Shown in pieces: positions 16,213 to 25,364 of a DNA stretch of 25,529 bases. Made by a program: the position numbers and the translations under genes. This stretch comes from JBBRUG01 sp038247995 (GTDB lineage Bacteria; Chloroflexota; Chloroflexia; Chloroflexales; Chloroflexaceae): positions 1 to 25,529 of the forward strand of contig JBBRUG010000038.1 of NCBI GenBank assembly GCA_038247995.1, given 5' to 3'. The notes beneath the pieces were generated by a model. The model was not told the origin of the DNA, did not search any database, and saw nothing but the letters and a program-made list of their open reading frames with translations. Each line of letters begins with the position of its first letter. Positions within the stretch are counted from its first letter, which is position 1.

Positions 16213-16959
16213 CTATGGAACGCTTTGCAACACATACTCATGATGCGGCACAAGACCCCAATCGGCGACCGGATAGTAGATCAGCCAGGCCTGGCCGACG
16301 ACGCGATCAAAAGGAAGCGCATTCCACTCGCGTGAGTCGCTCGAATTGGCGCGGTTATCGCCCATGACGAAGATCGTGCCTTCAGGGATTGTGACCGGCC
16401 CCTGGTGGCAGGGATAACCGCTGACACAATACGTAGGTGCGCCCTCAAGATAGGGTTCGTCAAGCAGATCGCCATTGATGAAGACCTGCCCATCGCGCAC
16501 TTCGATCGTCTCACCGGGCAAGGCAATGACCCGCTTAATATAATCTTTGCTCAAATCACGCGGATACTCAAAGACCACAATATCGCCGCGGTGTGGCTGA
16601 TGAAAGGGATAGATCACCCGCTGAGGCAGGCTTTCCTGGCCAGGCAGCAATCGCAAGGGTGCATTCAGATCAAAATGAAAATAGACAAGCTTATTGACCA
16701 GAATATACTGACCGGTGTGCAGCGTCGGATCCATGCTGGAACCTTCGATCTTGAAGTTCTGCACCATCCCGCGCACAATAAAAAAGACCAGCAAAATGAA
16801 GATCGCGGTTTCGAAGAGCTCGCGTACCACGCCCCGCACGCGCACCTGTGGTGCGGCTTCAACTTCGGGAAGTGGTTGCCACTGACCCTCGTCGCGTGCC
16901 GAGTCGGTAGCCGTTGATCCAGGTTCCCCCAACCTTGCGCGTAGCGGCGTCTGATCCAT
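16213..16959 (-). CDS. lepB: Signal peptidase I
   Basis: A 248-residue type I signal peptidase. A hydrophilic N-terminal tail of about 45 residues precedes one membrane helix (about 49-66, FETAIFILLVFFIVRGMV). The catalytic Ser is in GSSMDPTL (S75) and the catalytic Lys in KRVIALPGE (K142). The end carries VMGDNRANSSDSR, the conserved box E. It cleaves signal peptides of Sec and Tat substrates on the outer face of the membrane. The extended tail is rich in Glu, Pro and Gln and unlike the short tails of Gram-positive SipS. The gene is transcribed away from the radical-SAM-like gene, and the GT4 gene follows 2 bp later. Confidence 0.96.
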   Translation of the reverse strand: MDQTPLRARLGEPGSTATDSARDEGQWQPLPEVEAAPQVRVRGVVRELFETAIFILLVFFIVRGMVQNFKIEGSSMDPTLHTGQYILVNKLVYFHFDLNAPLRLLPGQESLPQRVIYPFHQPHRGDIVVFEYPRDLSKDYIKRVIALPGETIEVRDGQVFINGDLLDEPYLEGAPTYCVSGYPCHQGPVTIPEGTIFVMGDNRANSSDSREWNALPFDRVVGQAWLIYYPVADWGLVPHHEYVLQSVP

Positions 16960-16991
16960 GAAACGTCCCTAATGTATGCAGTGCTGTCGTA

Positions 16992-17031
16992 TGTTACACT
17001 GCTGGTATACCATAGAAGTGTGACACGGCAA
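16992..17031 (-). promoter_or_regulatory. Probable lepB promoter with overlapping inverted repeat
   Basis: On the minus strand TTGCCG (17031-17026) and TATACC (17009-17004) are 16 bp apart. The region also carries TGTTACACT (16992-17000) and AGTGTGACA (17017-17025), inverted with one mismatch, around the palindrome GGTATACC (17004-17011). This looks like an operator covering the -10. Confidence 0.45.
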
Positions 17032-17138
17032 GAATACGAGGGAAATTCCCCTCGTCATCCGTGGCATTATACCCGAACGAATCGCAAATTGCTATGTGAG
17101 TCGCCTGACGCCGTAGCCCTACCAATGCAGGAGCGTGT

Positions 17139-18155
17139 ATGTCAATTCGGTTCGCCGACCTCGTTACAGCACATGAACAGCGATCCTTCACCTGTAACGC
17201 ATGCCAGTGGCGCTGCACGCTTCAACCAGATGAAGTGGGGCGCTGCAATATGCGCGTCGGCACCGCTGAAGGGATCGCCCTGATCAACCACAGTATGATC
17301 AGCGGCGCGACAATTGGCCCAATCGAAGATCATCGCCTCTGGCACTTCTTCCCCGACTCACTGATTCTCTCAATCGGCGGCTGGGGTTATGCTTTTCCCG
17401 CCGACCAGGGCCGCGCACCATACGGCGTCATCCCCGAAGATCCTGCTAAACAGCGCCGGCTTGATGCCGAGCGAGCCGCCAACTTCGCCCTCAAACGGCT
17501 CTGCCGGGGCGTTGTCTGGGCTTATGGCGAACCAGCCGTTAACTACGAATATGTGATCGACCTGCTCCAACTCTGCCGTGCCTCCAGCCGCTATACCGCC
17601 CTGGCAACCACCGGCTATATGACGGTCGAAGCCTTGGATCAGCTTGGCCCCTATCTGGATGGGATCAACCTGGAACTGCGCGGTTTCTCCGACCACACCT
17701 ACCAGCGCCTCGCCGATGTTCCGGCCTGGCGCGGGATTCTGGAAGTTGCCGAACGCGCCCGCAACCATTGGCACTGCCATATGGAAGTAACGACCCGCAT
17801 TCACAGCGGCGTCAACGACGACCCAGAGGAACTGCGCGAGATGGTCACCTGGATCGCCACAACCCTGGGAGTGCACACACCATGGCATGTCTTGCCCGGC
17901 GATGCCGGCAGTGCAACGGCGGCGGCGGCGACCCGCGCACGGCGGATTGGCCATGAAAACGGGCTTCAGTTTATCTATGGCGCCGAGATCAACCAGGCGA
18001 CGCGCTGCCCAAATTGTCAGGCTGTATTGATCACCCGCAACAACGGCGTTGCGCGCATGGTGGGCATGGATGGTGTACATTGCGCGGCCTGCGGCCACGA
18101 CCCGCAGCTGCGCCTGTCGCTTTTCAAACGGCGCGACCGCGACATGAACCGTTAG
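17139..18155 (+). CDS. Radical-SAM homologue of the AMMECR1-linked family lacking the CX3CX2C cluster
   Basis: A 338-residue protein that matches PflA-like/AmmeMemoRadiSam enzymes (COG1180) along its length. The N-terminal cysteine motif is present (C19, C22, C26, C36), as are HFFPDSLILSIG, YGEP (129-132), TTGY, a GFSDHTYQRLADV segment, TTRIHSGVNDDPEELREM, TPWH and a C-terminal zinc-type box (C290, C293, C315, C318). Where the family has GCNFxCxFCQN after SIG, this protein reads GGWGYAFPADQG (80-91): all three iron-sulfur cysteines are gone, without a frameshift. It therefore should not bind the SAM-cleaving cluster. AGGAG (17129-17133) lies 5 nt before the ATG. aspS follows from its own promoter. 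The function is unknown. Confidence 0.8.
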   Translation: MSIRFADLVTAHEQRSFTCNACQWRCTLQPDEVGRCNMRVGTAEGIALINHSMISGATIGPIEDHRLWHFFPDSLILSIGGWGYAFPADQGRAPYGVIPEDPAKQRRLDAERAANFALKRLCRGVVWAYGEPAVNYEYVIDLLQLCRASSRYTALATTGYMTVEALDQLGPYLDGINLELRGFSDHTYQRLADVPAWRGILEVAERARNHWHCHMEVTTRIHSGVNDDPEELREMVTWIATTLGVHTPWHVLPGDAGSATAAAATRARRIGHENGLQFIYGAEINQATRCPNCQAVLITRNNGVARMVGMDGVHCAACGHDPQLRLSLFKRRDRDMNR

Positions 18156-18169
18156 CGCTCAGCGCAGCA

Positions 18170-18178
18170 TGCTATAAT
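18170..18178 (+). promoter_or_regulatory. Extended -10 promoter of aspS
   Basis: TGCTATAAT (18170-18178) is an extended -10 with a perfect TATAAT hexamer; no good -35 is seen. The leader of about 50 nt has a small hairpin around AAGCGCTGCGCTT (18197-18209). Confidence 0.7.
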
Positions 18179-18233
18179 GCATCGGTTTCGCACACGAAGC
18201 GCTGCGCTTGTGGCCACAATCTGAGGAGTTGTT

Positions 18234-20000
<1,767 letters not shown>

Positions 20001-20024
20001 CTATTCTAGAGTACTGAGCACCAT

Positions 20025-20092
20025 GATTGAGCCACTGCGGCCACTGAACCGGGTAGCTCGCTGCGCTCACGCCATTGGACGCAGGCTCAATC
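20025..20092. repeat. Bulged long-range hairpin after aspS
   Basis: GATTGAGCC (20025-20033) pairs with GGCTCAATC (20084-20092). After a 2-nt bulge, TGCG (20036-20039) pairs with CGCA (20080-20083). It encloses about 40 nt and has no T-tract. It may be a structured RNA end or a decayed small mobile repeat. Confidence 0.4.
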
Positions 20093-20110
20093 GATCTGAA
20101 AAATGTTGTA

Positions 20111-20149
20111 GGCAATTGGGTAAGCAACTGCACTGCTTACTCAATTGCC
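20111..20149. terminator. 16-bp hairpin between convergent aspS and Uma2 genes
   Basis: GGCAATTGGGTAAGCA (20111-20126) pairs with TGCTTACTCAATTGCC (20134-20149) with one G-U pair and a 7-nt loop. It lies between convergent genes, so a bidirectional terminator is likely, but the missing T-tract also allows a mobile palindrome. Confidence 0.55.
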
Positions 20150-20165
20150 CGACCGACCTCTTACT

Positions 20166-20867
20166 TTATGCGTCGGGGCTATCGGGATCATGCCCCAAGG
20201 CGCGCAGACGCGCAGCCAGGCGTTCAGCGCGCTCGTGCGCCTGTTCGGCATATTCACGCGCCTGTTCAGCCTCAGCAAGCAGTCTGTCGCGCCCGAAGGT
20301 CATCTCTGCGTAGTTAGGCAGTCGCCGCCCATCGGCGCGATAGAGTTCCAGCTCTTCCACACCAACCTCGAAGCGGATGTTCAACCGCGGACTGATCCAC
20401 CCGACGATCGAGTCGATTACGACGAGTTCGTCGCCCACGCGACGCCAGCCCTCCAACTCGTTCGTTTCAGGGTCGTAGAGATAGTATTCCTCAACGCCAT
20501 GCCGCTCGTAGAATTTGAACTTGCGCACCATCTCGGCGTGGCGATTCCCCGGCGAGAGCACTTCAAACACCACCTGCGGCGCGACGCCGCCCTCTAGCCA
20601 TTGCAAGTACGATCCCCGGTCGCCCTTGGGGCGGCCAAAGGCGACGAGCGCATCGGGAGCAATGCGGATGTCGGGGCGCCCTTCGACCGGGTACCAGAGC
20701 AAATTTCCAGCGACAAATACGTCTGGCTGTGCGGCGAAGGCTGCGTCGAGCCCACCGGCGATCGAATAGATCCAGCGCCATTGTTTGGTGTTCTCGGCAA
20801 GCGGCTTACCATCGCGCTCGGGGTAGCGAATGTAAAGCGGTTTGGCTGATTCAGCGGTTGTGCTCAC
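20166..20867 (-). CDS. Uma2-family (DUF820) putative endonuclease
   Basis: A 233-residue protein of the Uma2 family, a PD-(D/E)xK nuclease fold that is greatly expanded in cyanobacteria and Chloroflexi. Core residues are visible in RPDIRIAPDALVAFG (Asp), QVVFEVLSPGNR (Glu) and, after it, MVRKFKFYERHGVEEYYLYDPE (Lys). The C-terminal helix, AEAEQAREYAEQAHERAERLA, is probably a coiled coil. The GTG at 20867 is chosen over an upstream in-frame start (20906) because AGGAG (20879-20875) lies 7 nt before it. No target or partner is known for this family. It has its own promoter, so it is not in the operon of the upstream hydrolase. Confidence 0.87.
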   Translation of the reverse strand: MSTTAESAKPLYIRYPERDGKPLAENTKQWRWIYSIAGGLDAAFAAQPDVFVAGNLLWYPVEGRPDIRIAPDALVAFGRPKGDRGSYLQWLEGGVAPQVVFEVLSPGNRHAEMVRKFKFYERHGVEEYYLYDPETNELEGWRRVGDELVVIDSIVGWISPRLNIRFEVGVEELELYRADGRRLPNYAEMTFGRDRLLAEAEQAREYAEQAHERAERLAARLRALGHDPDSPDA

Positions 20868-20907
20868 AGAAATGCTCCTGATTTCGGGCGCCTGTCCTAC
20901 ACGCACA

Positions 20908-20936
20908 AGTGTAGAACATTGTTTCTATATTGTCAA
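20908..20936 (-). promoter_or_regulatory. Promoter of the Uma2 gene
   Basis: On the minus strand TTGACA (20936-20931) is followed after 17 bp by TACACT (20913-20908). The -35 is a full consensus match and the -10 matches at four of six positions. The GTG start is about 35 nt after the expected transcription start. Confidence 0.6.
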
Positions 20937-20957
20937 ACCTTACAAGCCTTAATTGGC

Positions 20958-21830
20958 CTATTCATCCACCAGATTGGTGCGCGACCAACCCACTTTGTCC
21001 GGGTCGGCGGGGCCGCCAAGTTCGATATAGGCGCTCTCGACATTCAATTGGTGCAGGCCGGTGTTCTGCTCCGGATGGCGCAGGGCGATGGTGGCGCACG
21101 CCGTAACTGTGGCTTCAACGCTGGCGCCCGCCGTAACGGCGTGTTGCACCCGCTCGTGTAGTTCAGCGAGGTAGGCCCGATCGGCGTCGAGGCGCGCGCG
21201 AATTGTGGCCTGGTCGCTGGTTGGCGCACCATGGCCCGGAACAAGCGCCCGGATCGACAGCGCGCTCAGACGCTCCAACGTAGCGATATAGCTTGCAAGT
21301 TGGTGGCTTACAAAGGGGATCTCCAGATCACTGAGTGTGTCGGCGGCCCAGAGCGCGCCGCTTGTTGCTTCATAGAGCGCAATCTGGTCGGCGGCATGGC
21401 CAGGAATATAGATCAACTGCAACTCAAGCGCACCGCGGGCAATGGTTGCCCCGTCCGGTAATGCCTGATCCGGCTGGGGTGGCGTGAAGGGTGCGGTGCG
21501 CGTGTAGCCAAAGCGCTGCTCCCAACGCCCGATCATCCGCAACGTACCCGGCAGATTCGCCGCCAGGGTCGCCGGATAGTCGGCATAAGTAACCACCGGC
21601 AGGCCCGGCAGGCGCTCGGGGCCAAGGATATGATCCCAATGGCAGTGGGTAAGCACAATGCCCTGGATCGTCGCAGCCTGGCTTTGAACGTGATCGGCGA
21701 GGGCGCTGATCTCATCGGGATGGATGCCGGGGTCGATCAACCAAGCCACACCGCCGGCCACAAACGCGCCGGAGTTGTAGACCAACGAGCGACTCTGCAT
21801 GACCATAAGTTGCGGGGTGAGTTGAAGCAC
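20958..21830 (-). CDS. Metallo-beta-lactamase-fold hydrolase
   Basis: A 290-residue MBL-fold protein. The zinc site is complete: THCHWDH (HxHxDH, residues 62-67), a His in YIPGHAADQ, an Asp in WAADTL, and a His in VPGHGAP. The family includes glyoxalase II-like, lactonase and sulfur-metabolism hydrolases; the substrate cannot be told here. The C-terminal helical region (about 220-260) is longer than in small lactonases. The GTG start at 21830 has AAGGAG (21844-21839) 8 nt upstream. It diverges from the DUF512 gene across a region of about 80 bp. Confidence 0.9.
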   Translation of the reverse strand: MLQLTPQLMVMQSRSLVYNSGAFVAGGVAWLIDPGIHPDEISALADHVQSQAATIQGIVLTHCHWDHILGPERLPGLPVVTYADYPATLAANLPGTLRMIGRWEQRFGYTRTAPFTPPQPDQALPDGATIARGALELQLIYIPGHAADQIALYEATSGALWAADTLSDLEIPFVSHQLASYIATLERLSALSIRALVPGHGAPTSDQATIRARLDADRAYLAELHERVQHAVTAGASVEATVTACATIALRHPEQNTGLHQLNVESAYIELGGPADPDKVGWSRTNLVDE

Positions 21831-21860
21831 CGGGAAATCTCCTTATAGACGACTCAGCCG

Positions 21861-21869
21861 TGTTATAAT
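21861..21869 (+). promoter_or_regulatory. Extended -10 promoter of the DUF512 gene
   Basis: TGTTATAAT (21861-21869) is an extended -10 with a perfect TATAAT. The start of transcription would be near 21876-21877, exactly at an ATG. Confidence 0.65.
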
Positions 21870-21876
21870 GCCAAAT

Positions 21877-21942
21877 ATGTCCGGCGTGAGCATCACGCCT
21901 GTTTTGTATGCCAGCCAAAGAACGCGCCTGTGGGGTGTGTAG
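21877..21942 (+). CDS. Possible leaderless 21-residue leader peptide ORF
   Basis: An ATG lies 7 nt after the TATAAT hexamer and opens a 21-codon frame (MSGVSITPVLY, then ASQRTRLWGV) ending at TAG 21940-21942. The frame covers a terminator-like hairpin at 21883-21899. Its stop overlaps AGGAAG (21941-21946), the only ribosome-site-like sequence before the GTG at 21959. There is no family match; expression is inferred from position only. Confidence 0.3.
   Translation: MSGVSITPVLYASQRTRLWGV
21883..21906 (+). terminator. Hairpin with T-tract in the DUF512 leader, candidate attenuator
   Basis: GGCGTGA (21883-21889) pairs with TCACGCC (21893-21899) across a 3-nt loop, followed by TGTTTTGT (21900-21907). 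This has the form of a small intrinsic terminator and lies between promoter and gene. Confidence 0.5.
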
Positions 21943-21958
21943 GAAGTATACCCGAACT

Positions 21959-23527
21959 GTGGAATATCAGCCCAATGTAAAAAACATTACCGGCGCAGGC
22001 GGCGTTATTGCGGCCGTTGCGCCCGATTCGATCGCGGCAACACTTGGCCTGCAACCCGGTGATACACTTGTCGCCGTCGATGCGCAGCGCATGCGCGATG
22101 TAATCGATTATCGCTTTGCCATCGCCGAAGAGCGGATCACGCTGCATATCCGCAACGCCACCGGCGACATAGCCCATACAATCGAAAAAGATCCCGACGA
22201 AGATCTCGGCATTGAGTTTACCGAGCCATTGTTCGATCGGTTGCGTACTTGCAATAATAAGTGTCCGTTTTGTTTTCTCACTCAGATGCCGAAGGGCTTC
22301 CGCAAGACACTCTACCTCAAAGACGACGATTACCGGCTCTCGTTTTTGTACAATAATTTTGTCACTTTTACCAACCTGACAGAGGACGATTGGCAGCGGA
22401 TCGAAACCCAGCGGCTCTCGCCGATGCATATTAGCGTCCATGCCACCGACCCATTTTGGCGCGCAATTATGCTCGGTAAGCGTGATGTGCCCGATGTACG
22501 CGAGCAGATCCAGCGCCTCGGCGCCGCCGGAATTGCCGTGCATACCCAGATTGTCGCTTGCCCGCAGGTTAACGACAGCGCCGTATTGCGCCAGACAATC
22601 ACCGATCTGCTGGCCCTGCACCCGATCGTTGAGTCGATCGCGATTGTGCCGGTCGGGCTGACGAAGTATCGTTTTGAAGGCAAGGCGCCCAAGACGATCC
22701 GCTCCGCGATCCAGGTTCACGAGACGCCGGATTGGATCGATACGAATTGGGAGCGCCAGCCGCTGTGGAATGAAGTGGACGACGGACGACAGACGACAGA
22801 CGACAGTCGTGCGATTCCGATCATCGGCGGCGGGGTGACCCAGACGCCAACCCCACTGCACGACCCGGAAATGGGCTTCTGTTCGCGGCTTGGGGCGGCC
22901 GCCGAGGTGCCACTGCGCACCTATACCGCCGAAGAGGCGGCAGCGGTGATCGACCTGATCACGCCAATCGCTGAGCAGTGCTACGCCGAGCACGGCATGC
23001 ACCTTGTCTATCCCTCCGACGAGTTCTACATTTTGGCCGGCCGGCCGCTGCCCACTGCCGAGTTCTACGACGATATGCCGCAGTACTCGAACGGCGTGGG
23101 TATGGTGCGCGACTTCCTCGACGGATGGGCGCGTGCCCGCCGCCGCCTACCTGCTGCCCTCGCCCAACCGGCTGATGTCGCACTTGTGTGCGGTACGCTT
23201 GTCGGCCCGATGATGGAGCAGATTGCCGCCCGTCTGAACCGCATCGAAGGGCTGAATGTGCGCGTGCTTGCCGTGGAAAACCAGTTCTTCGGCGAAACAG
23301 TGACCGTAAGTGGCCTGCTCACGGGTCAAGATGTGATTCCAGCCCTACGCGCCAGCGGTTGTACCCGCGCCATCCTGCCAAGTGTGATGTTCGATTATCG
23401 CGGCGAACGCACGATCGACGATGTTACACCGCAACAGATTACGACCGAGACAGGCATGCCTGTCGCCATCGTCGGCGAACCCGACGAACTCGTGCGTTAT
23501 GTGCGTGCGTTGGCCCGAGCGGGTTAA
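21959..23527 (+). CDS. DUF512 PDZ/radical-SAM protein with an in-frame insertion
   Basis: A 522-residue protein. An N-terminal PDZ-like domain (GGVIAAVAPDSIAATLGLQPGDTLVAVD) is followed by a radical-SAM-like region with CNNKCPFC (CX3CX2C, residues 98-105) and the DUF512 domain (DEFYILAGRPLP, NGVGMVRDFLDGW). The biochemical role of the family is unknown. The normal length is about 430-450; here an extra segment of roughly 80 residues sits after VGLTKYR and before LRTYTAEEA (about 22674-22917), including a heptamer repeat at 22778-22805. The start is uncertain: GTG 21959 fits the family alignment but its AGGAAG is 12 nt away; ATG 21908 would add 17 residues and has no ribosome site. Confidence 0.87.
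   Translation: MEYQPNVKNITGAGGVIAAVAPDSIAATLGLQPGDTLVAVDAQRMRDVIDYRFAIAEERITLHIRNATGDIAHTIEKDPDEDLGIEFTEPLFDRLRTCNNKCPFCFLTQMPKGFRKTLYLKDDDYRLSFLYNNFVTFTNLTEDDWQRIETQRLSPMHISVHATDPFWRAIMLGKRDVPDVREQIQRLGAAGIAVHTQIVACPQVNDSAVLRQTITDLLALHPIVESIAIVPVGLTKYRFEGKAPKTIRSAIQVHETPDWIDTNWERQPLWNEVDDGRQTTDDSRAIPIIGGGVTQTPTPLHDPEMGFCSRLGAAAEVPLRTYTAEEAAAVIDLITPIAEQCYAEHGMHLVYPSDEFYILAGRPLPTAEFYDDMPQYSNGVGMVRDFLDGWARARRRLPAALAQPADVALVCGTLVGPMMEQIAARLNRIEGLNVRVLAVENQFFGETVTVSGLLTGQDVIPALRASGCTRAILPSVMFDYRGERTIDDVTPQQITTETGMPVAIVGEPDELVRYVRALARAG
22778..22806 (+). repeat. 7-bp tandem repeat within the DUF512 gene
   Basis: Four consecutive heptamers, GACGACG followed by three GACGACA units (22785-22791, 22792-22798, 22799-22805), lie in the insertion of the DUF512 coding region. 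Seven is not a multiple of three, so copy changes would shift the frame. Confidence 0.85.
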
Positions 23528-23566
23528 TCCGCCCCCGAAACGCCATCGGCGCAGGTGAGGTGAACC

Positions 23567-25234
23567 ATGACTGCCATGGAAACACGCCTCCAGCATTATG
23601 TGGAGGTGATCCAACGCGCCAACGCAATCGCCGCACGTACCGAGCTAGATGATCTCCTCGATGCCATGCTCGCCTTGTTGATCGACGTGACGCAGGCGAG
23701 CGCGGGCACCCTCTACCTTTACAACGCGAACGACCACACGCTCGAATTTAAAGTTGTGCATGGCAACCCGGCCAGTACAGGTCTGGTTGGGACGCGCATT
23801 GCAGCCAATCGGGGCGTAGCCGGCGCAGCAGTACAACAGCGCGAACCGATCTTTGTCGCCGATGTGACTGCTGATCCGCGCTGGGATCGTGCACTCGGTG
23901 AATTAGCCGGCTTACGCCTGCGTACGATGTATTGCCTGCCGCTGCTGCTCCACAACGAGCCGATTGGCGTCGTGCAGGTGTTTAACCTGGCTCAGACAAC
24001 CATCGACGACCCAGATGAACTGGCGTTGATCGAACTGCTCTGCCAACGCCTCGTCACCGAAGTGGAGAAGGCGCGCCTGCTAAACGAAACCCGACGGCGT
24101 GAACGACGGCAGCAAGCGCTGGTGGAAATTGTCACCAAATTAACCTCAACGCTCGAACGCGATGAACTGCTCAGCCAGATTATGGCCCATGCCTGCGAAC
24201 TGCTCGATGTTGAAGCCACGTCGATCTGGTTACGCGATGAGAATGGCGATCTTCTGCTTCACCTGGCGAGCGGCGAAGGTCACGAGCGGATGGAGGCGCG
24301 GCGCGTGCCCGCCGGTCAGGGCATTATCGGCCATGTGGTCGAGACCGGTACCACTGTCGTTGTAAATGATGCCCAGCAAGATCCACGTTTCTATCGTGCG
24401 ATCGATGCCCAGAGCGGCTTTGTGACGGAGGCCATTCTCTGTGTGCCGTTGCGCGCTCCGCGGATTCTCGTCGGTGGCGAGCGCGGTGAGATTTCCAGCG
24501 CGATCATCGGCGGCGCCCAGGCGCTCAATCCACGCCATAGTACCGCCTTCGATGCCGAGGCGATCAGCCTCTTCGAGACGCTTGCCGGCCAAGCCGCAAC
24601 CGTGATCCGACTCTCGGCCCTCTATGCCGAAACCGACACGCTTTTTACGCGCCTGATCGACGCGATTACCGGCGCAATCGACCTGAAAGACCCCTACACA
24701 CGCGGCCATTCGCAGCGCGTCAGCGACTTCTCGGTCGCCATTGCGCGTGAACTGGGCTTGCCGGAAGATGTGGTATACCGCATCCGCATTGCCAGCCGCC
24801 TGCACGATGTCGGCAAGATCCGCATTCCCGACAGCATCTTAAAAAAACCCGGCCGCCTTGATGATACTGAGTTTGGCGAGATGCGCAAACATCCAACCTA
24901 TGGTCTGGACTTTTTGCGCGACAACAGTCTGCTGGAGATCGAACTCCTGCGCGACTCGTGGCAGGCGCTGGCCCAGCACCACGAACGCCTCGACGGACAG
25001 GGGTATCCCGCTGGGTTGGCCGGAGCAGAGATTTCGCAAGTAGGGCGGATTGTCGCCGTCGCTGACGTGTTTGACGCTCTGACAAGCCATCGCCCATATC
25101 GCAAGGCGCTGACGGTTGAGCAGGCGCTCGCCATTCTACACGACGGCGCGGGCGATGAACTTGATCCGGACTGTGTAGCTGCACTCGAACGCGCCCGCCA
25201 ACGCAACCTGATCAAAACCCAGGACGAGCGCTAG
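23567..25234 (+). CDS. GAF-GAF-HD-GYP domain protein, probable cyclic-di-GMP phosphodiesterase
   Basis: A 555-residue cytoplasmic protein with two GAF sensor domains (about 22-168 and 195-348) joined by a charged helix, then an HD-GYP domain (about 365-541). The HD motif is HDVGKI (H413, D414) and the GYP motif is HHERLDGQGYP (479-481), so the metal site and signature look complete. HD-GYP enzymes hydrolyse cyclic-di-GMP or related cyclic dinucleotides. There is no receiver domain, so the input probably comes through the GAF domains. GAGGTGA precedes the ATG at 23567. It lies 39 bp after the DUF512 stop, so the two may be co-transcribed; a functional link is not evident. Confidence 0.93.
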   Translation: MTAMETRLQHYVEVIQRANAIAARTELDDLLDAMLALLIDVTQASAGTLYLYNANDHTLEFKVVHGNPASTGLVGTRIAANRGVAGAAVQQREPIFVADVTADPRWDRALGELAGLRLRTMYCLPLLLHNEPIGVVQVFNLAQTTIDDPDELALIELLCQRLVTEVEKARLLNETRRRERRQQALVEIVTKLTSTLERDELLSQIMAHACELLDVEATSIWLRDENGDLLLHLASGEGHERMEARRVPAGQGIIGHVVETGTTVVVNDAQQDPRFYRAIDAQSGFVTEAILCVPLRAPRILVGGERGEISSAIIGGAQALNPRHSTAFDAEAISLFETLAGQAATVIRLSALYAETDTLFTRLIDAITGAIDLKDPYTRGHSQRVSDFSVAIARELGLPEDVVYRIRIASRLHDVGKIRIPDSILKKPGRLDDTEFGEMRKHPTYGLDFLRDNSLLEIELLRDSWQALAQHHERLDGQGYPAGLAGAEISQVGRIVAVADVFDALTSHRPYRKALTVEQALAILHDGAGDELDPDCVAALERARQRNLIKTQDER

Positions 25235-25312
25235 GTCAAAAATCAGCGAACCGGCGAACCACCGGCGCAACTCAGATTGATGCCTGAGGACTGATGCAGC
25301 GTGAGCAGTTCT

Positions 25313-25360
25313 CGGTTCCTGGGTTCTCCGGTTCCTGGGTTCTCCGGTTCTCCAGTTCCC
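25313..25360. repeat. 16-bp tandem repeat between HD-GYP and recJ genes
   Basis: Unit CGGTTCCTGGGTTCTC occurs twice perfectly (25313-25328, 25329-25344) and a third degenerate copy follows (25345-25360). It fills most of the gap between the two convergent stop codons. No strong terminator is visible; a run of five As at 25238-25242 could serve as a T-tract for recJ. Confidence 0.9.
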
Positions 25361-25364
25361 GGGA

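Noticed and set aside
20025..20092. tRNA-like fold of about 68 nt
   Set aside because: The outer stem has the right spacing but there is no T-loop GTTCRA, no anticodon stem and a bulge in the acceptor-like helix.
20145..20597. 150-codon plus-strand frame
   Set aside because: Antisense to the Uma2 gene, which has a family match, ribosome site and promoter on the minus strand.
21893..23002. 369-codon open frame on the minus strand
   Set aside because: It is antisense to the DUF512 gene, whose PDZ, CX3CX2C and DUF512 motifs are clear; the minus translation resembles no family and is rich in His and Arg as expected for a shadow of GC-rich coding DNA.
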